Below, one piece after another: positions 26,843 to 36,271 of a stretch of 64,000 bases of DNA. The notes below the pieces were generated by a model, which saw nothing but the letters and a program-made list of their open reading frames with translations, was not told where the DNA came from and ran no database searches. This DNA comes from Chitinophaga skermanii (GTDB lineage: Bacteria; Bacteroidota; Bacteroidia; Chitinophagales; Chitinophagaceae): contig NZ_QLLL01000001.1 in assembly GCF_003259335.1 (NCBI RefSeq), forward strand, positions 590,406 to 654,405, written 5' to 3'. Positions within the stretch are counted from its first letter, which is position 1. Each line of letters starts with the position of its first letter. A program made the position numbers and the translations under genes.

Positions 26843-26940
26843 GGTGTGGGACACTTCGTTTGAAGTGTGCGTGCAGTGAAGAAAATAGAGGTAGAACCAG
26901 CGAGGGTTCTAGCGGGCTATACGGCTGAAACCCTTATGAA
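26843..26940. other. hairpin-rich intergenic segment
   Basis: Within the 525-nt gap between the GH18-like gene and nadR, acacttc/gaagtgt (26851-26868, 4-nt loop) and agaacc/ggttct (26893-26910) form short perfect hairpins in a row. They could be a dispersed repeat or part of a small RNA. No coding signal was seen. Confidence 0.4.
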
Positions 26941-27005
26941 ATAATATCTCCTAATGTTAGTTTAATGTTGTTTTAATGGTAAAACCGCTTCTTTACTGGG
27001 GGGAG

Positions 27006-27093
27006 ATATATTTCCCATATATGTAGGATATATCCAGGATATACCTAGTAGTTATTCTCAAAGGGAAGTCAAAGGCTTTTCAAAGGCTCGGTA
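27006..27093. repeat. 11-nt phased degenerate repeat (locus A)
   Basis: Eight consecutive 11-nt units keep exact phase. The first four begin with atat (27006, 27017, 27028, 27039). The later ones share the word tcaaagg at 27058, 27069 and 27080. It lies downstream of the nadR stop in non-coding DNA. Confidence 0.6.
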
Positions 27094-27174
27094 GTGTATT
27101 GACCGCAGTTGCCCATGAATTCCATAAAGTAAGCTTTTCCTTGGCTATTTGTTGATGTGTAGTAAGCATTGCCC

Positions 27175-28158
27175 TTATTGTGTGGAAAGGAACGCATCAA
27201 CGGCAGTAATGGCTTGTTGTAATCTTTCATCCCAAGTACCGCTAATACGTACAAACGGAACCTGGGAAGCTAAAAGCTGCTGTTCGTGGAAGAGATGAAG
27301 CGCATCCCGGCGCTCCCGGTCTAAACGCGTACCGTCTTGAATATACGGCGCATCATTCTCCAAAAACAAGTACAAATCCATCTTATTGGCCGCTGTTATC
27401 CAATGCGCTACTTGTAACGGTTGTTGAAACAGGAACTCGCTGTAAGAACGGGTAATGTTTACATCGGTATCGATGAACAACAATTTATGAGCAGTGGGTA
27501 ATTTCTCTACAATCGTATAAGCATGTAGCGTGGCAATCTCTTGCAGGTGTGCTGGCTGTACTTCATCCGTATGCTCAATTACCTCGCGGGCCATTTCTGG
27601 TACATAGGCCGTTTGGTAGTGCTCGGCAAGTAATTGCGTAAGGGTAGATTTGCCTGTAGATTCGGTACCGTATAAACAGATTTTCTTGGTAAAGTAGGAA
27701 CGCGCAACAGGTGCTATAAAACCCCAATGCTGCAATGGTTGCTTACGAATGTCGCTCGCTGCAATTGGGTATTGTTCCCGCGGTACATCAAATAACTCGT
27801 ACGCACAATGTAAATGCGCCGCTACAAAAACTGCATAGGGTTCACTTGCTACAAACACATCTATCGGTGGCACCAATGTAGCAATCACCTCCGACCAAAC
27901 CTTCGATACGCCTTCGTCCGATACCGATGTATTCGGTAAATCGGCTTCGTTGTATTCGAATAGAATAGGCTTTATAAACGGTTGATTCGGGAAACTATCT
28001 TTGATCCATTGTAGGCGAATAGCACCGGGTATCGTTTCTTTGTTCGACGCGCAAATAAGTATATACAATTCATCACACAACCACAAAGCATGGTTAATTA
28101 AAGCGAGGTGTCCTGTATGTAAAGGGTAAAACTTACCGAGTACTAAGCCTTTTTTCAT
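27175..28158 (-). CDS. nadR: NadR-type NMN adenylyltransferase/ribosylnicotinamide kinase
   Basis: A bifunctional enzyme of 327 residues without the N-terminal HTH repressor domain of the enterobacterial protein. The nucleotidyltransferase half (1-160) has GKFYPLHTGH near residue 8 and the late IAASDIR motif near 138. The kinase half (about 165-327) has the Walker A GTESTGKST near 169. It phosphorylates nicotinamide riboside and adenylates NMN to NAD. It overlaps pnuC by 26 nt, so transporter and kinase are coupled for NAD salvage. Confidence 0.92.
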   Translation of the reverse strand: MKKGLVLGKFYPLHTGHLALINHALWLCDELYILICASNKETIPGAIRLQWIKDSFPNQPFIKPILFEYNEADLPNTSVSDEGVSKVWSEVIATLVPPIDVFVASEPYAVFVAAHLHCAYELFDVPREQYPIAASDIRKQPLQHWGFIAPVARSYFTKKICLYGTESTGKSTLTQLLAEHYQTAYVPEMAREVIEHTDEVQPAHLQEIATLHAYTIVEKLPTAHKLLFIDTDVNITRSYSEFLFQQPLQVAHWITAANKMDLYLFLENDAPYIQDGTRLDRERRDALHLFHEQQLLASQVPFVRISGTWDERLQQAITAVDAFLSTQ

Positions 28159-28783
28159 CTTTCATTATTTTAACCCATTCATACAAACCATACGATGCCA
28201 TAAAGAAAAATATAAAGTACTCGAACGATATAAATAAAATATGCTTCAACGCGTAAACGAAAATACAAATGGCATCTATCACAATCCACAATACCCAATT
28301 CTCGAATATCCTACGTGCCAATAACGTATTGGCAAATATGCTGGCCACAGCTATAAACGAATCTACATACGGGAAGGCCGCCGGGTGCTGGAATACCGAA
28401 GGGAAATAATCGTGCAAGTGCTGAATGAAATACCCGAATATGCCTGTTAGTGCGGCTATCCAAATAAGTATTTGTATACGTTGTTTGTTGCTGAGTCGTT
28501 GTATAGGTTTTCCTTCTTGCTTTTGCATTTTCCAAATCACCCAACCATACACACTAATGCCGAAGAAGTAAACTTGCAAAAACATATCGGAATACAACTG
28601 TACTTGGTAGAATACAGCAAAGAAACAGGTAACATTTATTAAGCTGGCGGGCCATGTAATAATATGCTGTTTCGCTGCAAACCACACGGCGAATAAACCC
28701 ATGATGGTGCCAATGCATTCTACATAACTCAATGGATACCCGAACACGGTAACGAGTATATTCTCTATATCAAAAAAGTGCAC
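28133..28783 (-). CDS. pnuC: nicotinamide riboside transporter PnuC
   Basis: An integral membrane protein of 216 residues with about seven helices. WPASLINVTCFFAVFYQ and the YGWVIWKM segment are PnuC-type. PnuC moves nicotinamide riboside by facilitated diffusion, trapped by phosphorylation by NadR, whose gene overlaps the 3' end. The thiamine-specific relative PnuT is the main alternative, but the nadR partner and the lack of a TPP-riboswitch-sized leader (29 nt to the upstream gene) argue for PnuC. Confidence 0.9.
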   Translation of the reverse strand: MHFFDIENILVTVFGYPLSYVECIGTIMGLFAVWFAAKQHIITWPASLINVTCFFAVFYQVQLYSDMFLQVYFFGISVYGWVIWKMQKQEGKPIQRLSNKQRIQILIWIAALTGIFGYFIQHLHDYFPSVFQHPAAFPYVDSFIAVASIFANTLLARRIFENWVLWIVIDAICIFVYALKHILFISFEYFIFFFMASYGLYEWVKIMKDEKRLSTR

Positions 28784-28812
28784 GTAATTTCTTTTATGGC
28801 GTCAAATGTACA

Positions 28813-29817
28813 TCAATAGTACTCAATTTTCCGCAATGCCATGTTGATAACGTTGTTCCCATCATAACTCAATTTCTTCACCCAGTTACCTTGCGTGTCG
28901 TAGAAATATGCTGTGCGGTGGAGGATTTGATGATCCGATTTACGCATCTCTTTGGTAGTAGCTACTTTGCCAGATGCATCGTAAGTGGTTTCTTGGTGAA
29001 TTTCATCTACAGGCATCCGGTCGAGCAATTGGTACAATACATTCAAAGTTTCTTTGCCATTCGTGTTGTATACAAATGTTTGATACTCTTGCACGTAATT
29101 GTCGGCACTTAAGTTGTTTTTCTCCCGTAATAATCCCTGCGCATTGTAGTTGTATGTAATTTTTAAATCAAGTTTTTTGTGCAGGTAATTCTCTTCCTCT
29201 ACCAGCTTTTTATTAGCATCGTAGCGGTACACGTATTTGTTTTCGGTATTGGATTTTTCGCGGAGCATGCCCCATTTATCGTACGTGTATTTCGTGGTAA
29301 TGTTTTTAGATAACTTGTTGTTGGTGTAGTTCTGTGTAAGCTTTTGTACCAGTTGGTTTTCGGTAGAATACATGTAATAGTCGGCTTGGCGGAGGGCTGC
29401 ATGTTCGTAATAAAACTCTTTTACAAGCAAGGCTTCTTCATTATAGTAGTATTCATAGGTTTTGCCTTCGGTGGTGGAAAGTGATTTTAAGAACAAGGTA
29501 TCTACTTGTTGGTAAGTATACGCCCATTTTTGCGGGAATATAAACTCCTCTCCATCGTAGTTCCAGAATGTTCGGGATATGGCTAATCCTGCTTCGTTGA
29601 AGTCGTAATCTACATGGCCGATTTGGCACAGTTGAAAGCCGGCATCATCCTCGTCGAATTCCGGTTTCCCCGTGGGTTTTTGATATAGGCGTTCTTCAAT
29701 ATGGGCCACGTTGCCGGTTAATTGTAAGCTTTGCCAATCGGGTTTGTACTGGGCAAACAAGCAACATGCTTGTATGCACAATAAGCCGAACAAGAGGCCG
29801 GTTTTCATAGGTTGCAT
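28813..29817 (-). CDS. secreted YD-motif (RHS-like) hypothetical protein
   Basis: 334 residues with a signal peptide ending FAQ (about 1-22). The body has several YD-like repeats (YTYDKWGMLREKS, YRYDANKKLVEEE, YNYNAQGLLREKN), as in short RHS/YD-repeat proteins of Bacteroidota. These form beta-strand meanders at the cell surface or in the periplasm. No toxin or core RHS domain is present, so it is not a polymorphic toxin. It lies 29 nt upstream of pnuC on the same strand and may be co-transcribed. Function unknown. Confidence 0.75.
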   Translation of the reverse strand: MQPMKTGLLFGLLCIQACCLFAQYKPDWQSLQLTGNVAHIEERLYQKPTGKPEFDEDDAGFQLCQIGHVDYDFNEAGLAISRTFWNYDGEEFIFPQKWAYTYQQVDTLFLKSLSTTEGKTYEYYYNEEALLVKEFYYEHAALRQADYYMYSTENQLVQKLTQNYTNNKLSKNITTKYTYDKWGMLREKSNTENKYVYRYDANKKLVEEENYLHKKLDLKITYNYNAQGLLREKNNLSADNYVQEYQTFVYNTNGKETLNVLYQLLDRMPVDEIHQETTYDASGKVATTKEMRKSDHQILHRTAYFYDTQGNWVKKLSYDGNNVINMALRKIEYY

Positions 29818-30081
29818 CGGGAGTGGATCTTTTTATAAAGATATATTATAAAAATATAGTATTCAACATGACCCTCAGGAAATCGTTATTAATTTTCATA
29901 ACACCAGGCGGTACTATATATAGTGCTATACTAATACAAGCGTATATATTGGGGCTGATACAATGGCCTGTTTTGTTTTATATCTACAACAAAAACATAC
30001 AGGTTAGTACCCCGGTATTGCGTATATTCGTTTAACCTACTCCGTTAGGGAATGCAAACACACCATTCAAATGTTAAAACC

Positions 30082-31032
30082 ATGAAAGCAATAGCTGTTA
30101 CTGCCTTTAATGAATCTCCCCAACTCATGGACTTGCCGAAACCGGCTGTAAAACCAGGTACGGTATTAGTCAAAATGGCGGCCGCAGGCCTTAACCCGTA
30201 CGATTGGAAATTGACCGATGGTATCATGAAAGACCATATGAAGCACGTTTTCCCGCTTATTATGGGTGTAGACGGTGCCGGTGTAGTAGCGGAAATTGGC
30301 GAAGGCGTTACGCGTTTTAAGGTGGGCGATAAAGTATATGGCCAGTTTATCCATGCACCTATCGGCGAGGGTTCCTATGCCGAATATATTGTAGTGCCCG
30401 AAAAAATTAACATTGCCATTGCACCGAATAGTGTGCCTTTAACAACCGCCGCTGCCATTCCTACCAGCGGGATGACGGCCTACCAATTACTCGATACCCT
30501 GAACTTACAAAAAGGGGAAACCCTGCTCATTAACGGCGCTACCGGCGGCGTGGGAAGCTTTGCTACTACCTTAGCAGCGCTCCGCGGCATCTACGTGATT
30601 GCTACAGCAAGCCCCGCTAACGAAGCCCGCATGAAAGCATTGGGAGCCTCTGAAATCATCGATCATACAAAGGCCCCTGTTATACCCCAATTGCAAGGCA
30701 AACACCCGAAAGGTGTCGATGGCCTCATCGACTTGGTGAGTAATGCAGACGATTTCGATAAAATGAGTGGACAAGTGAAGCCCGGCGGTACGGCCTTAAC
30801 CACCGTATTTGTGGCCAATGAAGAAGCCTTGCGTGCAAAAGGACTGAAAGGTGGCAATTTTGAAACCAAGGGCAGCGTGGCGGCACTCGATAAATTGAGT
30901 TCTTTGGTGGATCAGCAACTACTGGAAGTGCCTGTAGGCACTGTGATTTCACTCAACGAAGTACCCGAAGCCATTGCCCTCAGTAAAAGTGGGAAAGCGA
31001 AGGGAAAAACCGTGATTGAAATTGGAATGTAA
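30082..31032 (+). CDS. zinc-free MDR oxidoreductase (quinone reductase-like)
   Basis: 316 residues from the ATG at 30082 (MKAIAVTAFNESP), preferred over 30052 because it matches the family start. A GroES-like N-terminal half and a Rossmann half with NGATGGVGSFATTLAALRG (about 150-170) are visible. The cysteine clusters of zinc alcohol dehydrogenases are absent, which places it with NADPH:quinone oxidoreductases and related enoyl reductases. It stands alone before the pentose phosphate operon. The substrate is unknown. Confidence 0.88.
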   Translation: MKAIAVTAFNESPQLMDLPKPAVKPGTVLVKMAAAGLNPYDWKLTDGIMKDHMKHVFPLIMGVDGAGVVAEIGEGVTRFKVGDKVYGQFIHAPIGEGSYAEYIVVPEKINIAIAPNSVPLTTAAAIPTSGMTAYQLLDTLNLQKGETLLINGATGGVGSFATTLAALRGIYVIATASPANEARMKALGASEIIDHTKAPVIPQLQGKHPKGVDGLIDLVSNADDFDKMSGQVKPGGTALTTVFVANEEALRAKGLKGGNFETKGSVAALDKLSSLVDQQLLEVPVGTVISLNEVPEAIALSKSGKAKGKTVIEIGM

Positions 31033-31218
31033 AAAGATGGGGGAATCGTTGTTATTTTCCTATTTTTTCCAGTAACAGCCCACGGCGATAAATTTAATTT
31101 TAGTGTGCTTTGCTGAAACCGTTCATGGTCGCGTGTTTTAACTCGTTTCCTTGTGGTTACCCCGGGGGTAAATGACACCTTCATGGCATTCGGTACCTTC
31201 TCCTTTCACTAAAATGCC

Positions 31219-31226
31219 TAATTTTG
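31219..31226 (+). promoter_or_regulatory. -7 promoter element of the gnd-zwf-pgl operon
   Basis: TAATTTTG is an exact TAnnTTTG match 53 nt before the gnd start codon. No convincing -33 element is visible at the expected spacing. Confidence 0.45.
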
Positions 31227-31279
31227 TTCCATCTTAGTGTAATGGTCTACACTTTATGGTTGTGATTCACATTTAAATT

Positions 31280-32695
31280 ATGGCAAACAGCTTATACGAT
31301 TTTGGCATGATCGGGCTTGGTGTAATGGGTAGAAACCTATTGCTCAACGTCGCCGATCACGGGTTTTCAGTTATCGGTTTCGATAAAGACAGCGAAAAAA
31401 CGCAGGCAACAGAAAATGCCGCTACTCCAGGCACAACCGTTAAAGGCGTTAATGAACTTTCGCAAATGGTGCAATCCCTCAAGCGCCCACGCAAATTGAT
31501 GATGCTTGTACCGGCGGGAAAACCGGTAGATGACGTTATCGAATCTCTTATCCCCCTTCTCGAACCCGGCGATGTTGTAATGGATGGTGGTAATACCCAC
31601 TATACCGACACCCTCCGCCGCGTGAATACATTAAAAGAAAAAGGCATCCATTTTATCGGCGTCGGTATTTCCGGTGGCGAAAAAGGTGCACGTACCGGCC
31701 CTAGCATTATGCCAGGCGGCGACGTAGAAGCCTACGAAATTTTGAAGCCGATCTTAGAATCGATCGCTGCAAAAGTGGGCGACTCTCCTTGCGTAGCTTA
31801 CCTCGGTAAAGGCGGCGCAGGGCATTTCGTGAAAATGGTACACAATGGTATCGAGTACGGTATTATGCAGTTGTTGAGCGAAGCGTACGTGTTATTGAAA
31901 CATGGCGCGAAGTTGAATAACGACCAATTGCACGAAGTATTTGCGAAGTGGAATAACGAGCAGCCTTCTTTCTTAATGGAAATCACGAAAGATATTTTCT
32001 TGATGCCGGACGAGAAAACAGGTGGCCGCTTATTAGACTATATCGACGACCAAGCCGGTGCAAAAGGTACAGGTAAGTGGACATCACAAGATGCCCTCGA
32101 TTTACCCATCCCTGTTACTGTAATTGATGCAGCCGTTGCCGGTAGAAACATCTCTTCTTTAAAAGCAGAGCGCGCATCCGCCGCTACATTATACCCAAGC
32201 GTAGAACCAGCAGCCGTTGCTAACACAGCAGCCTTTATCGAAGAAGTAGGCAACGCTTTACAATTCGCTACCCTCATGAGCTATGCACAAGGTTTAGCCA
32301 TGCTCCAAACCGCTTCGAAAGAATTAGGTATGGACATCGCTATGCCGGAAGTAGTACGTGTGTGGAGAGGTGGTTGTATTATCCGTTCTACCTTGTTAGA
32401 AGTATTCTTCAAAGCATATACCGCTAACCCTACATTGCCAAACATCTTGCAAGATGCAGATATCGCGGCAATTGTGAACGATAAAACAGCGGGTACCCGC
32501 AACACCGTAGCTTACGCAGCTACTGCAGGTATTGCAGCTCCGGGTTTCATGGCGGCATTATCATACTTTGATGCGTACCGTAGCGAACGCATGAGCACGA
32601 ACTTGGTACAAGCGCAACGCGATTATTTCGGCGCGCATACTTACAAAAGAACTGATATGCCCGGTACTTTCCATACCGAGTGGAACACATACTAA
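31280..32695 (+). CDS. gnd: 6-phosphogluconate dehydrogenase, decarboxylating
   Basis: 471 residues, the usual length of the dimeric long form. The dinucleotide-binding GLGVMGRNL is near residue 12. The substrate and catalytic block includes KMVHNGIEYGIMQ (near 185, catalytic lysine). The C-terminal helical domain and tail are complete. It oxidises 6-phosphogluconate to ribulose 5-phosphate, making NADPH. First gene of an oxidative pentose phosphate operon in which zwf starts 21 nt later. Confidence 0.96.
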   Translation: MANSLYDFGMIGLGVMGRNLLLNVADHGFSVIGFDKDSEKTQATENAATPGTTVKGVNELSQMVQSLKRPRKLMMLVPAGKPVDDVIESLIPLLEPGDVVMDGGNTHYTDTLRRVNTLKEKGIHFIGVGISGGEKGARTGPSIMPGGDVEAYEILKPILESIAAKVGDSPCVAYLGKGGAGHFVKMVHNGIEYGIMQLLSEAYVLLKHGAKLNNDQLHEVFAKWNNEQPSFLMEITKDIFLMPDEKTGGRLLDYIDDQAGAKGTGKWTSQDALDLPIPVTVIDAAVAGRNISSLKAERASAATLYPSVEPAAVANTAAFIEEVGNALQFATLMSYAQGLAMLQTASKELGMDIAMPEVVRVWRGGCIIRSTLLEVFFKAYTANPTLPNILQDADIAAIVNDKTAGTRNTVAYAATAGIAAPGFMAALSYFDAYRSERMSTNLVQAQRDYFGAHTYKRTDMPGTFHTEWNTY

Positions 32696-32716
32696 TCGAA
32701 CAACATACACCTGATC

Positions 32717-34228
32717 ATGTTACATCATAAACGTCCACCGGCTTCCATCTTGTTTATTTTTGGAGGCAGTGGCGACTTGAACTTGAGAAAGCTGACACCA
32801 GCGCTCTACAATTTATTCTTAGACGATTGGATGCCCGAACAATTTGCCATCGCGGGTATCGGTCGTACCAACTACACCGACGAGGATTACCGTGTGAGAT
32901 TGGTAGATGGTATTAAGAAGTTTTCGCGTGAAAACGACGGCGGCGATTCGCACTTGGAAGAGTTCTTCCAACATGTGAATTACTTGCAGTTGGATGCTGA
33001 GAATGATGCGAATTACGATAGTATTGCTGCCTTGGTGAAGAAGAAGGAAGAGGAATGGGGCGTACACCCGAACGTGATTTTCTACTTAGCTGTAGCGCCA
33101 CAACTCGTTCCTATCATTGCGCCTAAATTAGGGGCTTTGAATCTTTGCAAAGACAAACGTGCTACCCGCATTGTAGTAGAGAAACCATTCGGTCACGATT
33201 TAGCGTCTGCACAAGAGCTGAATACTTTGCTGGGTCAAATGTTTGCTGAAGAGCAAATCTTCCGCATCGATCACTACCTCGGTAAAGAAACCGTTCAAAA
33301 TATCTTGGCTTTGCGCTTCGCAAATGCTTTGTTTGAACCGGTATGGAACCGCAACTTCATCGAGCACGTACAAATTACAGCGGCTGAAAGCGTAGGCTTG
33401 GAAGGTCGTGGTGGTTACTACGAACACTCCGGTGCATTGCGCGACATGGTGCAAAACCACATCCTGCAGTTAATCTGTATGATTGGTATGGAAGCACCTG
33501 TTTCCTTCGATGCCAACGAAATCCGTAATAAGAAAGTAGATGTGCTGAATGCTATCCGCCGTATTCCGAAAGAAGAAGTACACGAGTACGCTGTTCGCGG
33601 TCAATATGGCCCCGGTTGGATGAAAGGTTCACAAGTAGTAGGTTACCGCGAAGAAAAAGGTGTTGATCCTAAATCTGAAGTGGAAACATACGCCGCTGTG
33701 AAGTTCTATATCGACAACTGGCGTTGGCAAGGTGTACCGTTCTATATCAGAACCGGTAAATTCATGCACGATAAAGCCACCCATATTACGTTGCAATTCC
33801 GCCCGGCACCACATTATGCATTTCCAACAGAATCGGCAGAAACTTGGCGCCCGAACAGGTTAACCATTAGTATTCAACCAGAAATGGATATCCGTATCCG
33901 TTTCCAAGCAAAACGCCCTGGTCAGAATATGACGTTAGATCCTGTGAACATGACCTTCAACTACGATGAAGCCTACGATGATCATACACCGGAAGCTTAC
34001 GAAACATTGTTATTGGATGTAATGGAAGGTGATGCGACTTTGTTCATGCGTGCCGACCAAGTGGAAGCAGCATGGAAAGTAATCATGCCTATTTTGGAAG
34101 TATGGAACCAACGCGGTCCGCAAGACTTCCCGAATTACGCACCAGGTTCTTGGGGCCCTGAAGATGCAGAAGCATTGATTGCCCGCGACGGACATGCTTG
34201 GATCAACATTCCTACACCGAGAGGATAA
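32717..34228 (+). CDS. zwf: glucose-6-phosphate 1-dehydrogenase
   Basis: 503 residues, normal for the family. [12 protein letters not shown] (near residue 14) binds the cofactor and RIDHYLGKE (near 182) is the active-site signature with the catalytic lysine and histidine. It makes 6-phosphoglucono-lactone and NADPH, feeding pgl and gnd. It lies 21 nt after gnd and 11 nt before the likely pgl start. Confidence 0.97.
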   Translation: MLHHKRPPASILFIFGGSGDLNLRKLTPALYNLFLDDWMPEQFAIAGIGRTNYTDEDYRVRLVDGIKKFSRENDGGDSHLEEFFQHVNYLQLDAENDANYDSIAALVKKKEEEWGVHPNVIFYLAVAPQLVPIIAPKLGALNLCKDKRATRIVVEKPFGHDLASAQELNTLLGQMFAEEQIFRIDHYLGKETVQNILALRFANALFEPVWNRNFIEHVQITAAESVGLEGRGGYYEHSGALRDMVQNHILQLICMIGMEAPVSFDANEIRNKKVDVLNAIRRIPKEEVHEYAVRGQYGPGWMKGSQVVGYREEKGVDPKSEVETYAAVKFYIDNWRWQGVPFYIRTGKFMHDKATHITLQFRPAPHYAFPTESAETWRPNRLTISIQPEMDIRIRFQAKRPGQNMTLDPVNMTFNYDEAYDDHTPEAYETLLLDVMEGDATLFMRADQVEAAWKVIMPILEVWNQRGPQDFPNYAPGSWGPEDAEALIARDGHAWINIPTPRG

Positions 34229-34239
34229 AAACTAGAACA

Positions 34240-34965
34240 ATGGAATTACACGTTGCAAAAGATACCCACCAACTAAGCGAAAACTTAGCGGCATGGTTGA
34301 GCAATTACATTCAAAGTAAATTGCAAACGCAAGAGCGCTTTACATTCGTGCTTTCTGGCGGTAATACCCCGAAAGCCTTGTATGCCCTGCTCGCGAAAGC
34401 ACCGTATAATCAAATGATTGAGTGGGAGAAATTGCACTTCTTCTGGGGCGACGAAAGAGCCGTTCCGTATGAAGATAGCCGCAACAACGCCCGCATGGCA
34501 TTCGATGTATTGTTGAACCACGTTCCAGTAAACCCGGAAAACATTCACCCCATGTTAACCGACCGTGAACCGGAACAGTCAGCAAAAGAATACGAAGCTA
34601 CCTTGCACCGTTATTTCAAAGGACAAGAAAACACCTTCGATCTCGTACTCTTAGGTATGGGCGACGATGGACATACCTTGTCACTTTTCCCAGGCTTACC
34701 CATCGTGCACGAAAACAAGAAATGGGCGAGCGCCTTCTTCTTGGATGCACAGGATATGTACCGTATTACGTTAACAGCGCCAGTTGTGAACTTGGCTAGC
34801 TGTATCGTGTTCTTGGCTACAGGCGAAGGAAAAGCCCTTACTTTGAAAAGCGTTATAGAAGGCGTATACAATCCCGATGTTTACCCAAGCCAAGTGATTA
34901 AACCCGAAAATGGAGAGTTACATTGGTTCGTGGATGAGGCAGCGGCAGGAGCCTTGGATCGTTAA
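34240..34965 (+). CDS. pgl: 6-phosphogluconolactonase
   Basis: 241 residues from the ATG at 34240. Starts further upstream in frame (34198) would overlap the end of zwf and add no conserved sequence. FVLSGGNTPKALY (near residue 36), WGDERAV and LGMGDDGHTLSLFPG (near 142) are the DevB/SOL-type lactonase signatures. It hydrolyses the lactone made by Zwf, completing the oxidative branch gnd-zwf-pgl. A strong terminator follows. Confidence 0.94.
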   Translation: MELHVAKDTHQLSENLAAWLSNYIQSKLQTQERFTFVLSGGNTPKALYALLAKAPYNQMIEWEKLHFFWGDERAVPYEDSRNNARMAFDVLLNHVPVNPENIHPMLTDREPEQSAKEYEATLHRYFKGQENTFDLVLLGMGDDGHTLSLFPGLPIVHENKKWASAFFLDAQDMYRITLTAPVVNLASCIVFLATGEGKALTLKSVIEGVYNPDVYPSQVIKPENGELHWFVDEAAAGALDR

Positions 34966-34989
34966 TAGCTATTAATGTTATTGAATAAT

Positions 34990-35023
34990 AAAAAAGACGC
35001 TCTGTACCGGAGCGTCTTTTTTT
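34990..35023. terminator. bidirectional intrinsic terminator
   Basis: Arms 34990-35002 and 35010-35022 pair perfectly over 13 nt (core gacgctc/gagcgtc) with A and T runs on either side. It separates pgl and the convergent TPR protein gene. Confidence 0.88.
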
Positions 35024-35042
35024 ATGTTGGAATGAATGATGA

Positions 35043-36269
35043 CTACGAGTTTTCCCGCATCATGAGGAAGTTAGCGGTAGATTGATACGCAAACACCCCG
35101 ATCATCGGGAAGAAAAAGGCAAAGCTTTCAATCGTGTTTTGAAAGAAAGCAGTACCAATGGCATACAAAGCCATGGCACCTAAGCCGGCTGTGAATAACC
35201 GCAAAATACGTACGTTTTTAGGCAGTTCGGGTAAGTTCATTGTAGCAATGGGAATAACCATAATAGCGGCATAAATGCAAATACCCAATAAGCCTGCTAC
35301 TGTGGGCAAGGCCAAATATGCTAAGCCGGTAGTTGCACTTAACCCAAAAAGCAGGGCAATATGGTTAGAGGTCTTTTTCTCTTGCGCAGTTAGTAAATAA
35401 CGGCCATACGGGTTTATGCGTAAGAGCAGGTTACTAAGTGGCGTTACAATCCAGGTACCTACAACAAACGTAGCCAGTATGTAGAATAAAACATCTGAAA
35501 CGTTACTTAACACTTGTCCTAGTATGAATATCCCGGCAATAATGATCCATTGCATTTTACCGGTTTGTTTACTCATGAAGAACATGTATTTCAAATACAG
35601 TTTGTAGAGCCAATATTTCGATTTCATGGCTTGTGCCATCCCGCTGCGCGCCCATTCGAAAGTAGGATCTTTACGCAAAGCCTCCCGGAAGTGTTCGAGG
35701 GCTTTGGCTTTATCTCCATTTTCAAGGTGTTTCCAGCCCAAATTTGTGTGTGTATACACGTTTTCTGGGTTATGTTCCAACGCTTCATGCAAGCCGGCAA
35801 ATGCGGCTTCTTTATCGTTTAAATAGTAAAGAGCATGTGAGCGTAGGTTGAGGCAGCTTTCATTTTCGGGATCAATCGCTAAACCTTCTTCTGCTTTAGC
35901 CACGGCTTCCTTGAATTTCTTTTTAATGAGGAAGATCCGGCTCCATGTAGCGAAGTAGCTGGCATCGTATGGGTCGATACTAACAGCATTCTCAATGAAG
36001 GTGAATGCTTGATCGTACTTTCTTTCTTCGATGAGTACCCGCGATTTCATGTAATGGAAACGAGGATCGCCCGCATCATTAGCGAGGGCCGCATCTACGA
36101 TGCTTGCTGCCTTTTGGGTTTGCTCCAGCTCCATGTAACAAATGGCGAGTAAGTACAACGCATCACTATTGTTGGCATATTCGCCCAAGAAGTGCTGTAG
36201 CGTTGTAATCGCATCTTGGTAACGTTGATGTTGTATAAAGAACCAAGCCCTATTCAGTTGTTCGGCCAT
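35043..36269 (-). CDS. TPR protein with C-terminal membrane domain
   Basis: 408 residues. About six TPR motifs occupy residues 1-215 (for example ALYLLAICYMELEQTQKAAS and NVYTHTNLGWKHLENGDKAK). Four or more hydrophobic helices follow (about 240-400). There is no signal peptide, so the TPR part should face the cytoplasm. It begins 2 nt after the AAA+ gene, so the two are co-transcribed and their products may interact. The function is unknown; a membrane adaptor for the ATPase is my inference. Confidence 0.8.
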   Translation of the reverse strand: MAEQLNRAWFFIQHQRYQDAITTLQHFLGEYANNSDALYLLAICYMELEQTQKAASIVDAALANDAGDPRFHYMKSRVLIEERKYDQAFTFIENAVSIDPYDASYFATWSRIFLIKKKFKEAVAKAEEGLAIDPENESCLNLRSHALYYLNDKEAAFAGLHEALEHNPENVYTHTNLGWKHLENGDKAKALEHFREALRKDPTFEWARSGMAQAMKSKYWLYKLYLKYMFFMSKQTGKMQWIIIAGIFILGQVLSNVSDVLFYILATFVVGTWIVTPLSNLLLRINPYGRYLLTAQEKKTSNHIALLFGLSATTGLAYLALPTVAGLLGICIYAAIMVIPIATMNLPELPKNVRILRLFTAGLGAMALYAIGTAFFQNTIESFAFFFPMIGVFAYQSTANFLMMRENS

Positions 36270-36271
36270 GA

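Noticed and set aside
28784..28812. Riboswitch leader for pnuC (TPP or NAD type)
   Set aside because: Only 29 nt separate pnuC from the upstream same-strand gene, too short for these riboswitches, and the nadR partner explains the transporter without thiamine.
28813..29817. RHS polymorphic toxin
   Set aside because: Only a few YD-like repeats are present; there is no RHS core motif, variable C-terminal toxin or immunity gene.
29823..30035. Open frame of 70 codons with hydrophobic residues, divergent from the YD-motif protein
   Set aside because: AT-rich sequence gives Ile/Phe-rich translations by chance; no signal peptide pattern or family resemblance was seen.
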